A DNA stretch of 64,000 bases from Gnetum montanum. Taxonomy: Eukaryota > Streptophyta > Gnetopsida > Gnetales > Gnetaceae. The translations under genes and the position numbers were made by a program. The stretch covers positions 1,302,054 to 1,366,053 of the forward strand of contig MNCI01004113.1 of assembly GCA_015680685.1 (NCBI GenBank), written 5' to 3'. The notes under the pieces were generated by a model. That model was not told where the DNA came from. It saw only the letters and a list, made by a program, of their open reading frames with translations, and ran no database searches. Of this stretch, positions 24,107 through 35,468 are shown piece after piece. Each line of letters opens with the position of its first letter. Position 1 is the first letter of the stretch.

Positions 24107-24918
24107 TGATGAGTGGTGAGGTATTCCTACACCCAACCATACGAATCACAAAGAGTTCATGCGTGGTCCGATTGAATTCCATGGACTTTACAGTCTCTTG
24201 AAGCTCAAAGGTATGGTTAAGTGTAATCAAGGCATATTATTTTAATCATTTTATGTTTTAGATTCTTTGGTGCTTGAAAAAAAAGATAAAGTATTTTAAT
24301 GACTAGTTTGATTTAACTAACTAACTAATCTCTAACTAGTCCTAACATAAGCATCAAGTTCCACTTTCCATGCACATCCTAAACCCAAGTATCCACTATT
24401 GGATTACTAAGCACTACACCACTAGGTGCACTGAGCAATAACGTTGCTAGGATTACCAAGCAAATACGTGCTATGCTTAAAGCGGTCGTACTTATGTAAT
24501 TAATCTATCTAGCTTATCTCACTTAATTACCTCATTCGCTTAATTGCTGAAAAACATTGAATAAACAATTGAAAATATTAAATGCATAAATGAAACATTT
24601 AAATTATTCAGAATGCTGCAAGGTTTATCAAGAAGTTCATCTTTATTGTCGCATATACTATCATGCTTAGGTACAACAATGCTTGAATAAAGATCTGTAC
24701 ACTCAATGACTCCTGCTACAGGCACTCGAAAAAATATTCTAACTCTCAAATAGAAAAATTGCAAGAGCTTCACTATACTATGACTAACTGATGTTATAAA
24801 TGCGACTAGTGAGCATGTATTTATAAGCAAAAATAGACCCAAATGATGCATCAATGAGGCCACATCGATGGGGCCTAGTCGATAAGGCCTCATCGACATA
24901 GCCAACCATGACTCATCA
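24107..24918 (-). repeat. E2 5' LTR (right)
   Basis: This 812-bp LTR starts TGATGAGTGGTGAGG and ends ACTCATCA on the plus strand. TATAAATAC (minus) lies near 24818-24826. Its U3 carries the blocks CATCGATGGGGCCTAGTCGA and AAGGCCTCATCGAC rather than GATATC palindromes. Confidence 0.9.
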
Positions 24919-24923
24919 ATATG

Positions 24924-25256
24924 CATTATCAAAATCTTAGAATTTCAAACATATGCTCCATATCATTTTGTACATTAATCAAACAAAACTAAAACCAAAA
25001 AGATGAGCATTATAATAGAATGTTCTACCCAACTAATAGTATTAATGACAAAAATCCTCATGTGATTGATATCCCCTAAGCATATACTTGAAACCTTCAT
25101 GTAGCTACGAACTTCTAAAATCAGCTTCAAACCATAGATCTAAGTAGCTACACTAACTTGCATGAGGTTGTTCTTCTATTTGACAAGGTTTCCTTCTCTA
25201 GCTCTAACTCCTAGATATTTATGACGCAAATGGATGGTTTCTAATGGAAGGGTTAA
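24924..25256. other. Unassigned AT-rich sequence right of E2
   Basis: Continuation of the E2 target sequence. I recognise no gene or repeat here. Confidence 0.4.
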
Positions 25257-25420
25257 GGGGTTTTGAAACCCTAAAATAACTATAATATGGATACATCCTA
25301 AGATAAATAATCCAATTAGAACTTCATAACTCAGCATTGCCTACTAGAATCAAACCCATGACTTGAACCCTTCAAATCAAGAGTCTTACCACTAGGGTAA
25401 CACCTCATTGTTAGTAAATA
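25257..25420 (-). repeat. tRNA-derived SINE copy 1
   Basis: In minus orientation the 5' part reads like a tRNA: TTACCCTAGTGGTAAGACTC at the A-box position and GGGTTTGATTCTAG at the B-box position, about 32 nt apart. A body of about 90 nt follows that matches copies 2 and 3 and ends in a TTTCAAAA-like tail. A tRNA-like head with an unrelated shared body is the SINE plan. Confidence 0.62.
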
Positions 25421-26277
25421 ATTGGGAAATCCCTTATAAAAAATCTCAAACTAAAAAGAACATACAATTAACCCCAAATTTATAAAATTAAAATCAATAT
25501 TATTTCTCAAAAGAATTTATATCCCAACATTAGTCTAATAGGATACCTTTGGTACAACATAATATCTATGTCAACTTCAAACATTAACTAGAGGTCTAAG
25601 GTCCAAAACTAAATATAATAAGCTAAGTTACTATGTCATTTCAAATGCTAACCAAGGACTAAGATACCAATCCAAATATAACTAACTAGGGTACTACCCC
25701 ATGCTACTATCTAAAAAAAATTCTAGATAAATAATAATTAATTAACCAAAAAATATAAGAATATGCCAAACACATAGCATACATAAGCATACCATGTAAA
25801 CAAAGTATAATCCCAAGTCCTAGTGATCCATCTAATACCTAATACTTATTTCCTCAACACTCTAGTGTATATATGCTAAAAATAAAATAAATCCAAGCAC
25901 CTAAAAAGGAAATTATAAAATACATATCTTAACTAACTAAAGTACATGGACTTCTAATTAGGATAAACTAAAACAAATTTTTAAAAATAAAAATAAAAAT
26001 AAAAATAACATCCTACCAAAGTATATAGCCCAACTATCAATTGTTCAAGCATTTGAAAAATAAAAACTAAAATAATTTAAAATACCAAAACATATTACAA
26101 ATGTAGTTACAAAGTACATTGCTCAATCATGTAATGCTAAAAAGGCCAAAAAAAACTAAAATACCAAAAATATATAAAGAAAATAACACGTATAAAATAA
26201 ACCCAAAAGTACAAACATCATTAAAGCCTAACTTACTAACTAATACTAAAAAAATAAAGTAAAATAAATTAGGAAGA
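25421..26277. other. Unassigned A-rich sequence
   Basis: Very A-rich, with several (AAATA)n-like patches, for example at 25980-26006. Nothing else is recognised. Confidence 0.4.
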
Positions 26278-26437
26278 TGTTGGAACCTTGAAATAATTAT
26301 AATATAGATACATCCCCAACATATATAGTCTAATTACAACTTTATAACTCAACATTATCTACTAGAATTGAAGCCATGACTTGGGGTTTTCTAATTAAGA
26401 TTCTTACCACTAGGCTAATACCTCATTGTTAGTAAAA
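26278..26437 (-). repeat. tRNA-derived SINE copy 2
   Basis: Same family as the copy at 25257-25420, same orientation, about 75-80% alike by eye. The A-box-like TTAGCCTAGTGGTAAGAATC is the best preserved of the three. Confidence 0.62.
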
Positions 26438-26627
26438 TAAATTAAGATATTACATACGTTTTATAAATGTAATTACAAGACACAAATACTAAGGTAGAAT
26501 AAAAATAATGATTAAATAATTAAAATACAACAATACGTAAAAAGAATAAAAGCAAAACATGTAAATATGAACCCAAAGGTATAATCACAATCAAGGCTCA
26601 ATCACATAAATAAACCTAAGAAAATAA

Positions 26628-26788
26628 GGTGTTAGCTAAGTAGTAAGACTCTTGATTTGATAGCTTTAAGTCATTGGTTTGATTCTACTAAGCAATGCTA
26701 AGTTATAAAGTTTTAATTGTGCTAACCTATATATCTTGAGATTTATCTAAATTACATTTATTTTGGGAATCCAACACTTTCCCACAAC
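26628..26788 (+). repeat. tRNA-derived SINE copy 3
   Basis: Plus-strand copy. A-box-like TTAGCTAAGTAGTAAG is at 26632-26647 and B-box-like GGTTTGATTCT at 26676-26686. The body matches copies 1 and 2 to about 26780. It starts at the tRNA-like head and lacks the TTACTAACAATGA extension that copies 1 and 2 have upstream, which may be flank or a 5' difference. Confidence 0.62.
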
Positions 26789-28740
26789 TAAATCCAATAA
26801 CATATAATACTATCAAATAGATAATGATTCTTAACATAAGATCAATAACAAGCGACAAGATGAAGATCTTCTAATAATGGTACCACTTTCTTACTTTGAA
26901 ATAAATATTAGTATAAAGCCATAGCTTTCTATCTCAAATCCTTTTACTATTTTAAGTTCAAACATAGATGTTGAAAAGTGATGTAAATTTTGTTGGAATT
27001 GGGACCTTTCTCTCTATTAATAATTAATTTTCTTCACTTCTTTTTTTCAAAATATTAATTAGAAGATTGTGTATATGAGTAGATACTTCTAAAATCAAAA
27101 AGTTTTTTCTTTCCATATATATTTTTAATGATGTCTACTATTTAACCTTGTGATGTACTCTAAATTTTCATTTCTCATTATTAATATTTTTTTTGGGATT
27201 AAAAAGAATAAAAATTGGTTGCACATAGAAAATACCTTCAATTTGGAACATAAAGTTGAGCTGTTTCTCTATATCTATCCCTAGTATAACATAAATTTAA
27301 TCCTAATTCATAGATATTCCATCTCTTTATTTGTAAGCCCTATATTTTCTTGGCTAGCTCTAGGATTATTAGTAGATCCTTCTCTCTTTTCTTGAACCAC
27401 CATAGGATTTATGATAGCTTCATCCTCTTGCTCTACATAGCACTTTACTCTAAAGCATTTTCAAACACTCTCTTTTAAAATGGTAAAAAATTCTTCACAA
27501 TAGAAGAAAATATTAAATCCTAGTAAAAACCTAAAATTAAATGGTTGTACCTACCCATTAGGTCCCCTAGATCGTTGATAAACTAATCCATTCTATCCCT
27601 TAAACTACTTGAATTTTTCATGACCAACTCCAGATTATGCTCCTTTATTTTTCTTTTTATCTTTTCAAGTTACATCATCCATTTGTTTTCTTTCCATAGT
27701 AATGGCTTGAGGGTCTACCTCTTCATAATTATCCAAGGCTAATATTGCAAACTATGATTTTGGTAAAATTTCTTAATCCTTTGACAATCTTCTAGTACAA
27801 ATAATTTCATTTTGTAGAACATTAAAAACATATTCATACATTTCAATACAACTATTACCATATTCATGGACCTATAGGTCAGTCAATTAAACTTATTCTT
27901 TTTCTTCTCCTTATGGGCTTTAGAAAGATATTTATCATTCTAGTTTTGATTTTATAAGAAAATTAATAGTTGCTCAAAAACTTGATTTTGGGTTACCTAA
28001 GCATATTAGGAATTTTGTGCATTTGGAGAATTTTCTATTAGAATATCATGTTTAATCTTGTTCCCCTTATTTTGTACTAAATCAAATTTAGAAAATATCA
28101 AACAAATCAAATAATGCTCAAAATTATTCAATATTATAAGATCCAAGGAAAAATCCATGATTTGATACCACCTATGCAACACCCCTATTAATTGTCTATA
28201 AAATCCTATAAATAATTAATAAACATGGTACAAAACTTCCAAGGATTTAGATTTAACCTTGATCTCTGAAATTAGAAAATTACTATTTAATGAATAGAAA
28301 TTATCAATTAGCAGCATAAATAAAATAGAACAACATGCATAACAAAATTTCTTATTGCTAGCATAAATAATTAAAAAATAATTTAAGGGAGATAAAAACT
28401 AATGTAACTACAAAACAAAAATTCAAAAAACAAAAATAAATTACATAATTGGAAATTTTGTGAGAAGATGATTCCAGCAACACTTATTTCATCTTAATCA
28501 AACTTCTAGAAATAAAGTTAGTCATGTTTGAAATTTATGAAATAAATAGAGAAAATAATATTATTTTTTTACTTGAACATATAATACACATCAGAATGAA
28601 AAATGATCTTTATAACGTCCTAACAAGATGGCATATATAGAATTTTCATAACTAGCATATTTTATTATTTATTCATAAAAATAAAATTATATATATAACA
28701 AAAATAAATAGATTTCACTATTCTTTATTAATATATAACA
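26789..28740. other. Unassigned AT-rich sequence, possibly a decayed element
   Basis: No gene is recognised. On the minus strand, TGGTATCAAATC at about 28170-28159 resembles a tRNA-Met primer site, and the minus text at 27900-27550 is lysine and glutamate rich in short frames. A very old copia-type element is possible, but I see no RT or integrase motif and no LTR pair. Confidence 0.3.
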
Positions 28741-29239
28741 AAAAATAACTAGATAATTCTTATTGAGAGTGAGAGCATAGATGCCTGAAAATCTATTAAT
28801 ATTAACATTGGTCAGCGTTACGCACAAAATATTAGCATTACCGATTTCTGTCTGATAATTCTTATTGAGAGTGAGACCTGTTGTTTCTCTGCTACCAACA
28901 TCTATGCTTGAAAAATCACCAGCCCGGCTGGTTTTAAAATCTTGTTCTTCGTCCAAAAGTCGTGAAATTTTTTACTCAAACAACTTCTTACTTGTAATCT
29001 TATAAGATTCTATCGGCCAATTTATAGATATATATTATAAATATATATAACTAACCTAGTTTCTTCCATTTAAAATGTCTACTTTATGTATACACATATT
29101 TAGATACAGTTCGCCCTCGTGGAGACCTCATGGGCGATGCTTCATTTTTAGCAACTTCTATCTTTGGAAGATGCACTACCGGAATTCTTAGATGAAGATC
29201 CAGCCGATTCTCTATGTCCAAAGCTTGCATGATATTCCA
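28741..29239. other. Short direct repeats upstream of the PPR fragment
   Basis: GATAATTCTTATTGAGAGTG occurs at about 28754-28773 and again at 28853-28872. A block CAGCGTTACGCACAAAATAT at 28814-28833 recurs at 30354-30373 (with CAGCATTACG), on the far side of the PPR fragment. An 89-codon minus frame (28956-28687) runs through them and partly repeats itself (LTLNKNY twice). I cannot assign it. Confidence 0.5.
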
Positions 29240-29536
29240 AGCTATGCAAGATCTCTGCAGAGATGCATTGCTGCGTAAGACCTATCGCAAGGAAGAAATC
29301 TGCATGCCAAACTCATTCAGACAGGATTCATGATGAACCCTTACATTCAAACCAAAACGTTGATACTGTATTCAAAGCTTGGTAGGCTTGAAGAGGCACG
29401 ACAGCTGTTTGACGAAGTACCGAAGAAGAATGTTGTATCTTGGACCACCATGATCTCAACTTATGCCACAAAAGGATTCCTTGTAGAAGTTCTACAACTG
29501 TTTTCTCAAATGCAAACAGCAGGCATTGATCCTGAC
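29240..29536 (+). pseudogene. Pentatricopeptide repeat (PPR) protein fragment
   Basis: Organelle RNA-binding PPR proteins are very numerous in land plants. This fragment reads SYARSLQRCIAA, a TAA stop, then DLSQGRNLHAKLIQTGF, NPYIQTKTLILYSKLGR, LEEARQLFDEVPKKNVVSWT and a further half repeat to about GIDPD. This is the classic PLS-type order near the start of such proteins (ARxLFDExPxKNVVSWTxMI). The stop before DLSQG and the abrupt loss of similarity at about 29536 show a truncated, dead copy; the open frame continues to 29689 with text unrelated to PPR. The region is richer in GC than its surroundings. Capture by a transposon or a retrocopy could each explain it. The PPR identity is secure; the boundaries are approximate. 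Confidence 0.82.
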
Positions 29537-30176
29537 ATGGATTTCAAAAGATCCGCACTAGCAAAGCCAGGAACGCGGAGCAAGAAATTCGGGACTGCAG
29601 TGACACTGACAACGGCCATGAATCTGCCCAGCAACAACATGAAGGGTCTCACTCCGATTTCACCCAGGTGGCATCCTTCAACCTCATAGTCATCCACGGG
29701 CCACCGAGTTCGTGTTTCTGATCCATGGTGGGTTGGTTTTGGTGGGATTTGTGGACATAAACAACCAATTGTTCCAGGAGACTCTGAAGGCGATATCCCT
29801 TACGAACTGATGCACTTTCTGCTGAACCTTGGGCATTACCTGGCATCGTCCATATCAGGGCTGAATTCGCAGAACCCTTGTGACATTACTTATGCGAAAG
29901 CTACTCGAGTTCGCATTTTGCAACTTAAATTTACAGAGTTTTATGATGATTGATGTCAATGTGGAGTGCCAACCTCAGCCTCTGCATCCTGTTTCGTGCC
30001 CCGATGCTGTTTGGTGCCTCGATCAGTGCATCGTTTCTGTCTTTGGCTAGAATGATGGATCTGCATCTGCGCAAAACTCGATCATGTTTGCATCTACGCA
30101 GAACTCCAGCCCTCTTCCTGCATGATTTGTATTTCTATTTTACAAAGGACGTAACCTATTATACCATGACGTTATG
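29537..30176. other. GC-richer stretch joined to the PPR fragment
   Basis: Several short open frames on both strands (for example 29649-29846 minus and 29950-30195 plus) have gene-like composition, but none has a motif I know. It may be further captured exon or intron sequence. Confidence 0.4.
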
Positions 30177-30382
30177 CACAAAGTTGCGTTACTGAAATAG
30201 TGTATCAGGAATTTTACACGTCAGCATTACACGTCAGCGTTATTCACAAAGTTGCATTACCGAAATAGCGTATCTGAAATTTTACACATCAGCATTACAT
30301 GTCAGTGTTATTCACAAAGTTGCGTTACTGAAATGGGCCGTGACAGCATTACGCACAAAATATTAGCGTTCCTATTTTATCC
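30177..30382. repeat. Tandem repeat, 68-bp unit
   Basis: Two full units (30177-30244 and 30245-30312) and a partial third (from 30313) begin CACAAAGTTGCRTTACYGAAAT. Each contains an inner doublet of ACGTCAGCATTAC-like text. The end of the array, ATTACGCACAAAATATTAGC, matches the block at 28818-28837. Confidence 0.85.
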
Positions 30383-31479
30383 CTCCAAGTAACACCGTTG
30401 AGATTAAAGGACTCATAATTAACATTCAAGAATTCCAAATCAAAATCCATTTCAACCTACAAGATCTATACTAAACACACCATACATTCATATGCCGAAA
30501 TCATATCCAAGCATCACTTAACCCAACTATATAGCTCAAATGTTGAAACTCACATGAAAACTAAAAATTTAATATCATGCATTTCTGAATGCTTTAGACA
30601 CATTGGCAAGGCCAAAGTCTAGGTAAGACATCATTTTAAGGCACTTTTAAAATAAATATATTTTATGTGATATTTAATTATAATTAATAATGAGCTCAGA
30701 ACTCCATTTGAATGACAAAAAGTAATAAAGGGTAGGGCCTAGATAAGATTAGGATCTTAAATGTTCTATGAACAAAGTACTATATAATCACATGTATATA
30801 CTAAAAAACAGAATATACATAATTAAGTGTGCATGATAAAAAAAACTATGCATAAATAATAAGATATGCATAGTTTAATACTTTCAAAGGCATGATAACT
30901 AAAAGAAAGAAAAAATTCGAGTAATTGGATTTTAATATTTAACTATAAAATATATAGAAGATATATGACTGAGCATCATTAGTAATAAAGCAAAGAATAC
31001 AAAACTTTACCAAATAATTGAATAGTCAACTTGTATTCACTTAAGTAGAATAATAACAATAAAAATAGTAATAATAAAACCAATAATATAATCATACTAT
31101 TTAGTTTATGAAATTGGAAATTACCTAGTGAAACACATCTGAAAAATTTAAATAAGTAAACAAATGCATTAAATTAAATCATTAAACCTATGCAAAATTT
31201 TATGTTGTGACATCTATGTTGACTAAGGCATTCATCTTCCTCCTTAAAATCCCCATTGACACCATTTTTATTGAATGAAGATTAGCTTCTTTTACCTCAT
31301 TATCTCTTTTAACATACCTTTCTACCACTACCAAACTTTGAAAAATCTAATGCATTATCCCAAAATTATCTATCTTTTCTTCTTGCTCAATTGCCTCACT
31401 AACTTTTAATCAAGGATCAGGTAGATACTCAAGTGCATTCAATCTATGGTTTCCATCTTATCCTCTCTTGTTATTCCTA
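30383..31479. other. Unassigned AT-rich sequence
   Basis: I see nothing I can name. Confidence 0.4.
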
Positions 31480-32400
31480 TTTATTGAACACTAAGAACAA
31501 TCTTGGGCGAAGTGGTTTCCCATGTAGATATAATATTCCACTTTAATTTATCATAGAGGATTTGTAGTTGGATCCCCAAAACATTGTCTCTTATCCTAAA
31601 ACTTGTTATGCTTATAATAATTTTAACATTTCTCCTATTCTATGTAAGATGATTAAGTACTTAGAGGTGCTAAAGCATGGAATCCTTGAAAATAACAAAA
31701 CCACCACCTTCACCAAACTTCTTACTAAATCTTCTAGTATCTTAATGTTGTTATTATTCACCCTTCTCAATCATCATTATCTTTCAATCAATCAAACCTC
31801 CAACAACTTGAATTATCTCCATGTATTCCATTATGTTTTTGGTTTTAGCTCATGTTAAACCCAAGATTTAAGAACTAAAATTTCATAGTCTCAATGATAT
31901 CAAGAATGTCTAGCCAAATTTCATAGTATTACTAAATATAATCTTCCAACATGTTTATTTGTGCACTCTCTTTCAATCTAATCATGGCCCATTTGCTAAA
32001 TTTTTAGGACAAATAGTTTTCACCAAAGCCTTCTTAAGTATTTATTTCTTTTCTTTTTACACAAATCCCAACTACCAAGTCTTTGCAACTTTTCATAAAA
32101 ACTATGCAACAACTTTCACCTTTCCTACTTTAGGTATTTGTGTGACTCTAAAAACTTTTCAATTTCATAAAGATAAACATCAATCAACTTGTCATGTTAG
32201 TTCTTACTATACACTTTTGGTTTCTTTACCTAAAACTTAGTGGTTAACACATTTTAAACACTTTTCCTCATCATTATGGTCTTTGCTTCAATAGCTAATT
32301 GAGTTTTAAATGGATAAAATTTTGTCTGCTTAGCCTCAACCAAACACTTTAGCTCTTGGACCTATACCTAATGGTCATCTAGCACATCATCATATAGTTT
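31480..32400 (-). pseudogene. Decayed gag of another LTR retrotransposon
   Basis: The minus strand reads VYLYEIEKFLESH, then GKVKVVA, a stop, FL, a stop, KVAKTW and LGFV in one frame near 32200-32060. This resembles the gag core of Ty3/gypsy elements (KV..AA.FL.G.A..WW). Downstream, at about 31545-31490, YYIYMGNHFAQDC looks like a zinc knuckle that lost its first two cysteines. Order and spacing fit one gag gene. It differs from the Athila-like gags in the window. No RT, LTR or primer site was found nearby. Confidence 0.45.
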
Positions 32401-34537
32401 TATTTGCTTCCTTCATAGGTAAAATTGTAGAGAAGCAATTTTATTTTCTGCAATTAATCTTAGGTTTCTCAAGCATGGATTTGAACTTGATTGCTGAAAT
32501 CTTGAATTTTTTAAATCTTTTCTATCTTTGGCAAGAAAAGTTCATAAAACCTATTCCACATTTTTTCAAATGGAGCATTCATTTTTATCTCACTTGCCTC
32601 CTTCATCATTGGTTCCTCCACTTACACACACTCATGAAAGATTAAGTCTATCCTTGTTTTCTCCTGTATGCCTTACTACAACCATCACTTTCATACCACA
32701 ACTTTCTTAGTCTACTACTTGTATCATTACTCACATATAATAAGAAATGATTTAGTCTATGTTAGAAAAGATAGAGCTTTAGAATGCAAATTAAGTCGAA
32801 GTGGCAACCATATGCTTATAGTACCTTCTAGATTAGTTTGAATCCAATCTCTATATTTTTAACAGCTTTTAAAAGTAATCTATTAAAACTATGAGCATTA
32901 CCTTGCACATCCACCCTTTATGATTTGGATAAGTTTCATACTCCATACTACAAAAATTTAATTACAACCTTGAACTTTAATTTAAAAAAATGTTACAGCA
33001 TTGTCCTGGCAAGTGTTGTACTACACCATTCACAATTCTCAAAATCACTGTTGGACATAAGAGAATAATAATTATCTTTAGAAAGGACTACACCTCAATA
33101 ACTACAACAACCTATGAGTGTATTAAAGACCATATAATATAAGTTACTCAAATGGTCAACAATGTTGCATATAAGCTAAGGATAATCACATAATAAACCA
33201 ATCCATAATAGAACACACACAAATATCACAAACAACCCAAACACACATTAAGATAATAATGCTCAAGCTAGCTAGGACACATTCCTAAAGTTACTTACAT
33301 CTAACTCTAAATTCATTCTCCAAAGAGTAGTGGAATGGATTATACAAGAAGCTTTTTCCTTAGTTGTCTACATATCCTAGTGACATAAAATGAAAGAAAT
33401 AAAAACTATGTAGTTATCAAAGAGATATAATGATTAAATTAATATTAAATCCACATTGAACTCCATGTATCAAAATTTTGATTACAAGGATAAATATTTT
33501 CTCTACCAAGATTATTGTCAAAATTGTAATTATATTTCCATAATTTATACATGATGATTTCATCATTTTAATCAAATGAATAATAGATTCTTTCATTTTT
33601 AAAAAATTTTGTCTTTTGTGTATAAATGAGGCTTTCCATCCTTTTTAGACTTTTTTGTTTCTATTGCAATCTTTTTATTTACTTTCATGTGTTCTTTATT
33701 CATCGAGGATTTGATTTTGTTCACTTAACTCATTAGTCAAAGAAGCTTATCACTATTTGTCATGGTCTTATACAAAACAAATGTTGATATGGTTATTTTG
33801 TTTTTCTTCTTATTAGCATGGTTTCCATCTTCATTAGTAAGTTTTGTTTGTTTTTTTTCATATGAAAAAACCTCACCTTTACCAACATCCTTACAACATT
33901 GATTTCCATCATCCAAGCTTATCATGAATCATCTTTCCATTCATCTTTATCAATGTTTATAATTGGTAACTAGACTTGATTTACACTCACTCTTCTAGGA
34001 GTGGTATACCTATTTCTTAGACTTGATTAGGTTTCACAGATTGTTGCTTTTCACGAGCATGTAATTTTATTTTTTGTATATTTTCTTTATGACACATTTC
34101 ATCATCATCTTCAACCTATGAGAATCTTTTACTTTTAAGCTTGTTGAAGTCCCATAAAAATTAAGTTATAAATTATTTTTTGCATAAATAGTGCCCTGTG
34201 TGTTCTCTTCCATATAGACTACTACTTCACATTACTTCATATTAGATGTACTTAGTTATTCGTCTTTCCACAAACTTTTCTTCAAGTGTTCACAAGTTTT
34301 TTTATCATACCTTAATGGTTATGACTCTTTGTAATTGGTGTAAACTTTCCTAATTGGTTTTGTTCTTTATTAACATGCATAAATATCATCTCATGAGATT
34401 AGTTGAATATTGATGTCCCAAGTTTATCATCTAACAATCCTCTTTAATCTCAATAATGTTGTTTTGTGAGTTATTGAGTTAATTTCATGTGAGTTAATTT
34501 ACTTCATGTGTGGGATAAATTAAGGAAAAATTTATGT
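32401..34537. other. Unassigned AT-rich sequence left of E5
   Basis: Short lysine-rich frames only. It may include more of the decayed LTR element, whose 5' end should lie to the right of 32400, but I see no LTR or primer site. Confidence 0.35.
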
Positions 34538-34542
34538 TCAAT

Positions 34543-35336
34543 TGATGAACCGTGATATCGAATCAACCATGCGATGTTGGATACCCGATATCGCGGCCCA
34601 TCTCCTTGCCTATAAATAAGAGGTGCCGCCCTTCGTTTCCACATTAGAAAGTTAGTCCCTTAGCCAAACTCTTGCCATTTTTCCCCCCAGAGTTAGAATT
34701 ATTTTTACGTGCCCGCAGTAGGAGTCATAGAGTGAACGGATCTTTATTCAAGCATTGTGTACCTGAGCACACTTTGTGTATGGCAATAAAGATGAACTTT
34801 ATGATAAACCTTGCAGCATAAAAAATAGATTAATTAGCATTAATTATTATTTAATGCTTCCTTAGTTGATTAATGATTCCCCTCACCCTACAACTCTCTT
34901 AGTTACATACACTCAATACAATCGCTTCGAGCATGTGTGTAGAGCTTGGTAACCCAGTGACGATTAGCGTTTGGTAATCCCAACAGCGTTGCACTAGTTC
35001 AGGATGTGTACGGTAAGTGGGAATGGATACTGGTGTTAGGAGTAATTAGAACTTAGTTAATGAATAGTTAAATTAGAGAAGTTACTTAGTTATCTCTCTC
35101 TCCCCCTCCTTACTGGCGCAGGATATAAAACACATAAAAGCCATAGAAATCATATGCCTCAAGCTTACTTAACCATACAACCATGACATACAAGTAAGTT
35201 TGGAAAGACAACGATTAACCAACCCATTATTGTTCCACAAAGACGCATAGGCACTTAGTCCTTAGAATTCAACCAGATCATGCATGAAACGCTCGTATTC
35301 GTATGGTTGAGCATAGGGGTACCTCACCGCTCATCA
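34543..35336 (+). repeat. E5 5' LTR
   Basis: This 794-bp LTR runs from TGATGAACCG to GCTCATCA. It has GATATC motifs at about 34553-34596 and a TATA box (TATAAATAAGAGG) at 34611-34623. The transcript should start about 30 bp later. The pair of TTGGTAA[CT]CC motifs lies at 34946-34980. Confidence 0.92.
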
Positions 35337-35337
35337 T

Positions 35338-35354
35338 TGGCGCTGTTGTCAAGG
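35338..35354 (+). other. E5 primer binding site for tRNA-Asp
   Basis: TGGCGCTGTTGTCAAGG follows the LTR after one base. It matches the recalled tRNA-Asp complement TGGCGCCGTTGCCGGGG at 13 of 17 positions. Confidence 0.82.
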
Positions 35355-35468
35355 ACTTAGTTAATTGTGTCCTAAGTAGAATGTAGGAAATCATTCACAT
35401 CATTGGAACAAACCCTTAGGGTTGATTAAGGAAAAGATAATAGTACATTGCACACTAAACAAGACAAG

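Larger units (their letters stand above)
12745..24918 (-). mobile_element. E2: Athila-like element with gag, pol and ORF3
   Basis: A 12.2-kb minus-strand element with the perfect target duplication ATATG (12740-12744 and 24919-24923). It shows the fullest gene order in the window: gag, protease, RT, RNase H, part of integrase, linker, ORF3. About 0.9 kb between RNase H and the second integrase aspartate appears deleted, judged against E5. All genes carry stops. It inserted 73 bp from E1; that 73-bp spacer (12672-12744) is the original target sequence. Confidence 0.9.

Noticed and set aside
28159-28170. tRNA-Met primer site of a copia element on the minus strand
   Set aside because: Twelve bases alone, with no LTR end beside it and no gag, RT or integrase text to its left.
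29950-30195. 81-codon frame after the PPR fragment as a small gene
   Set aside because: No known motif, composition follows the local GC-rich patch, and it runs into the 68-bp repeat.
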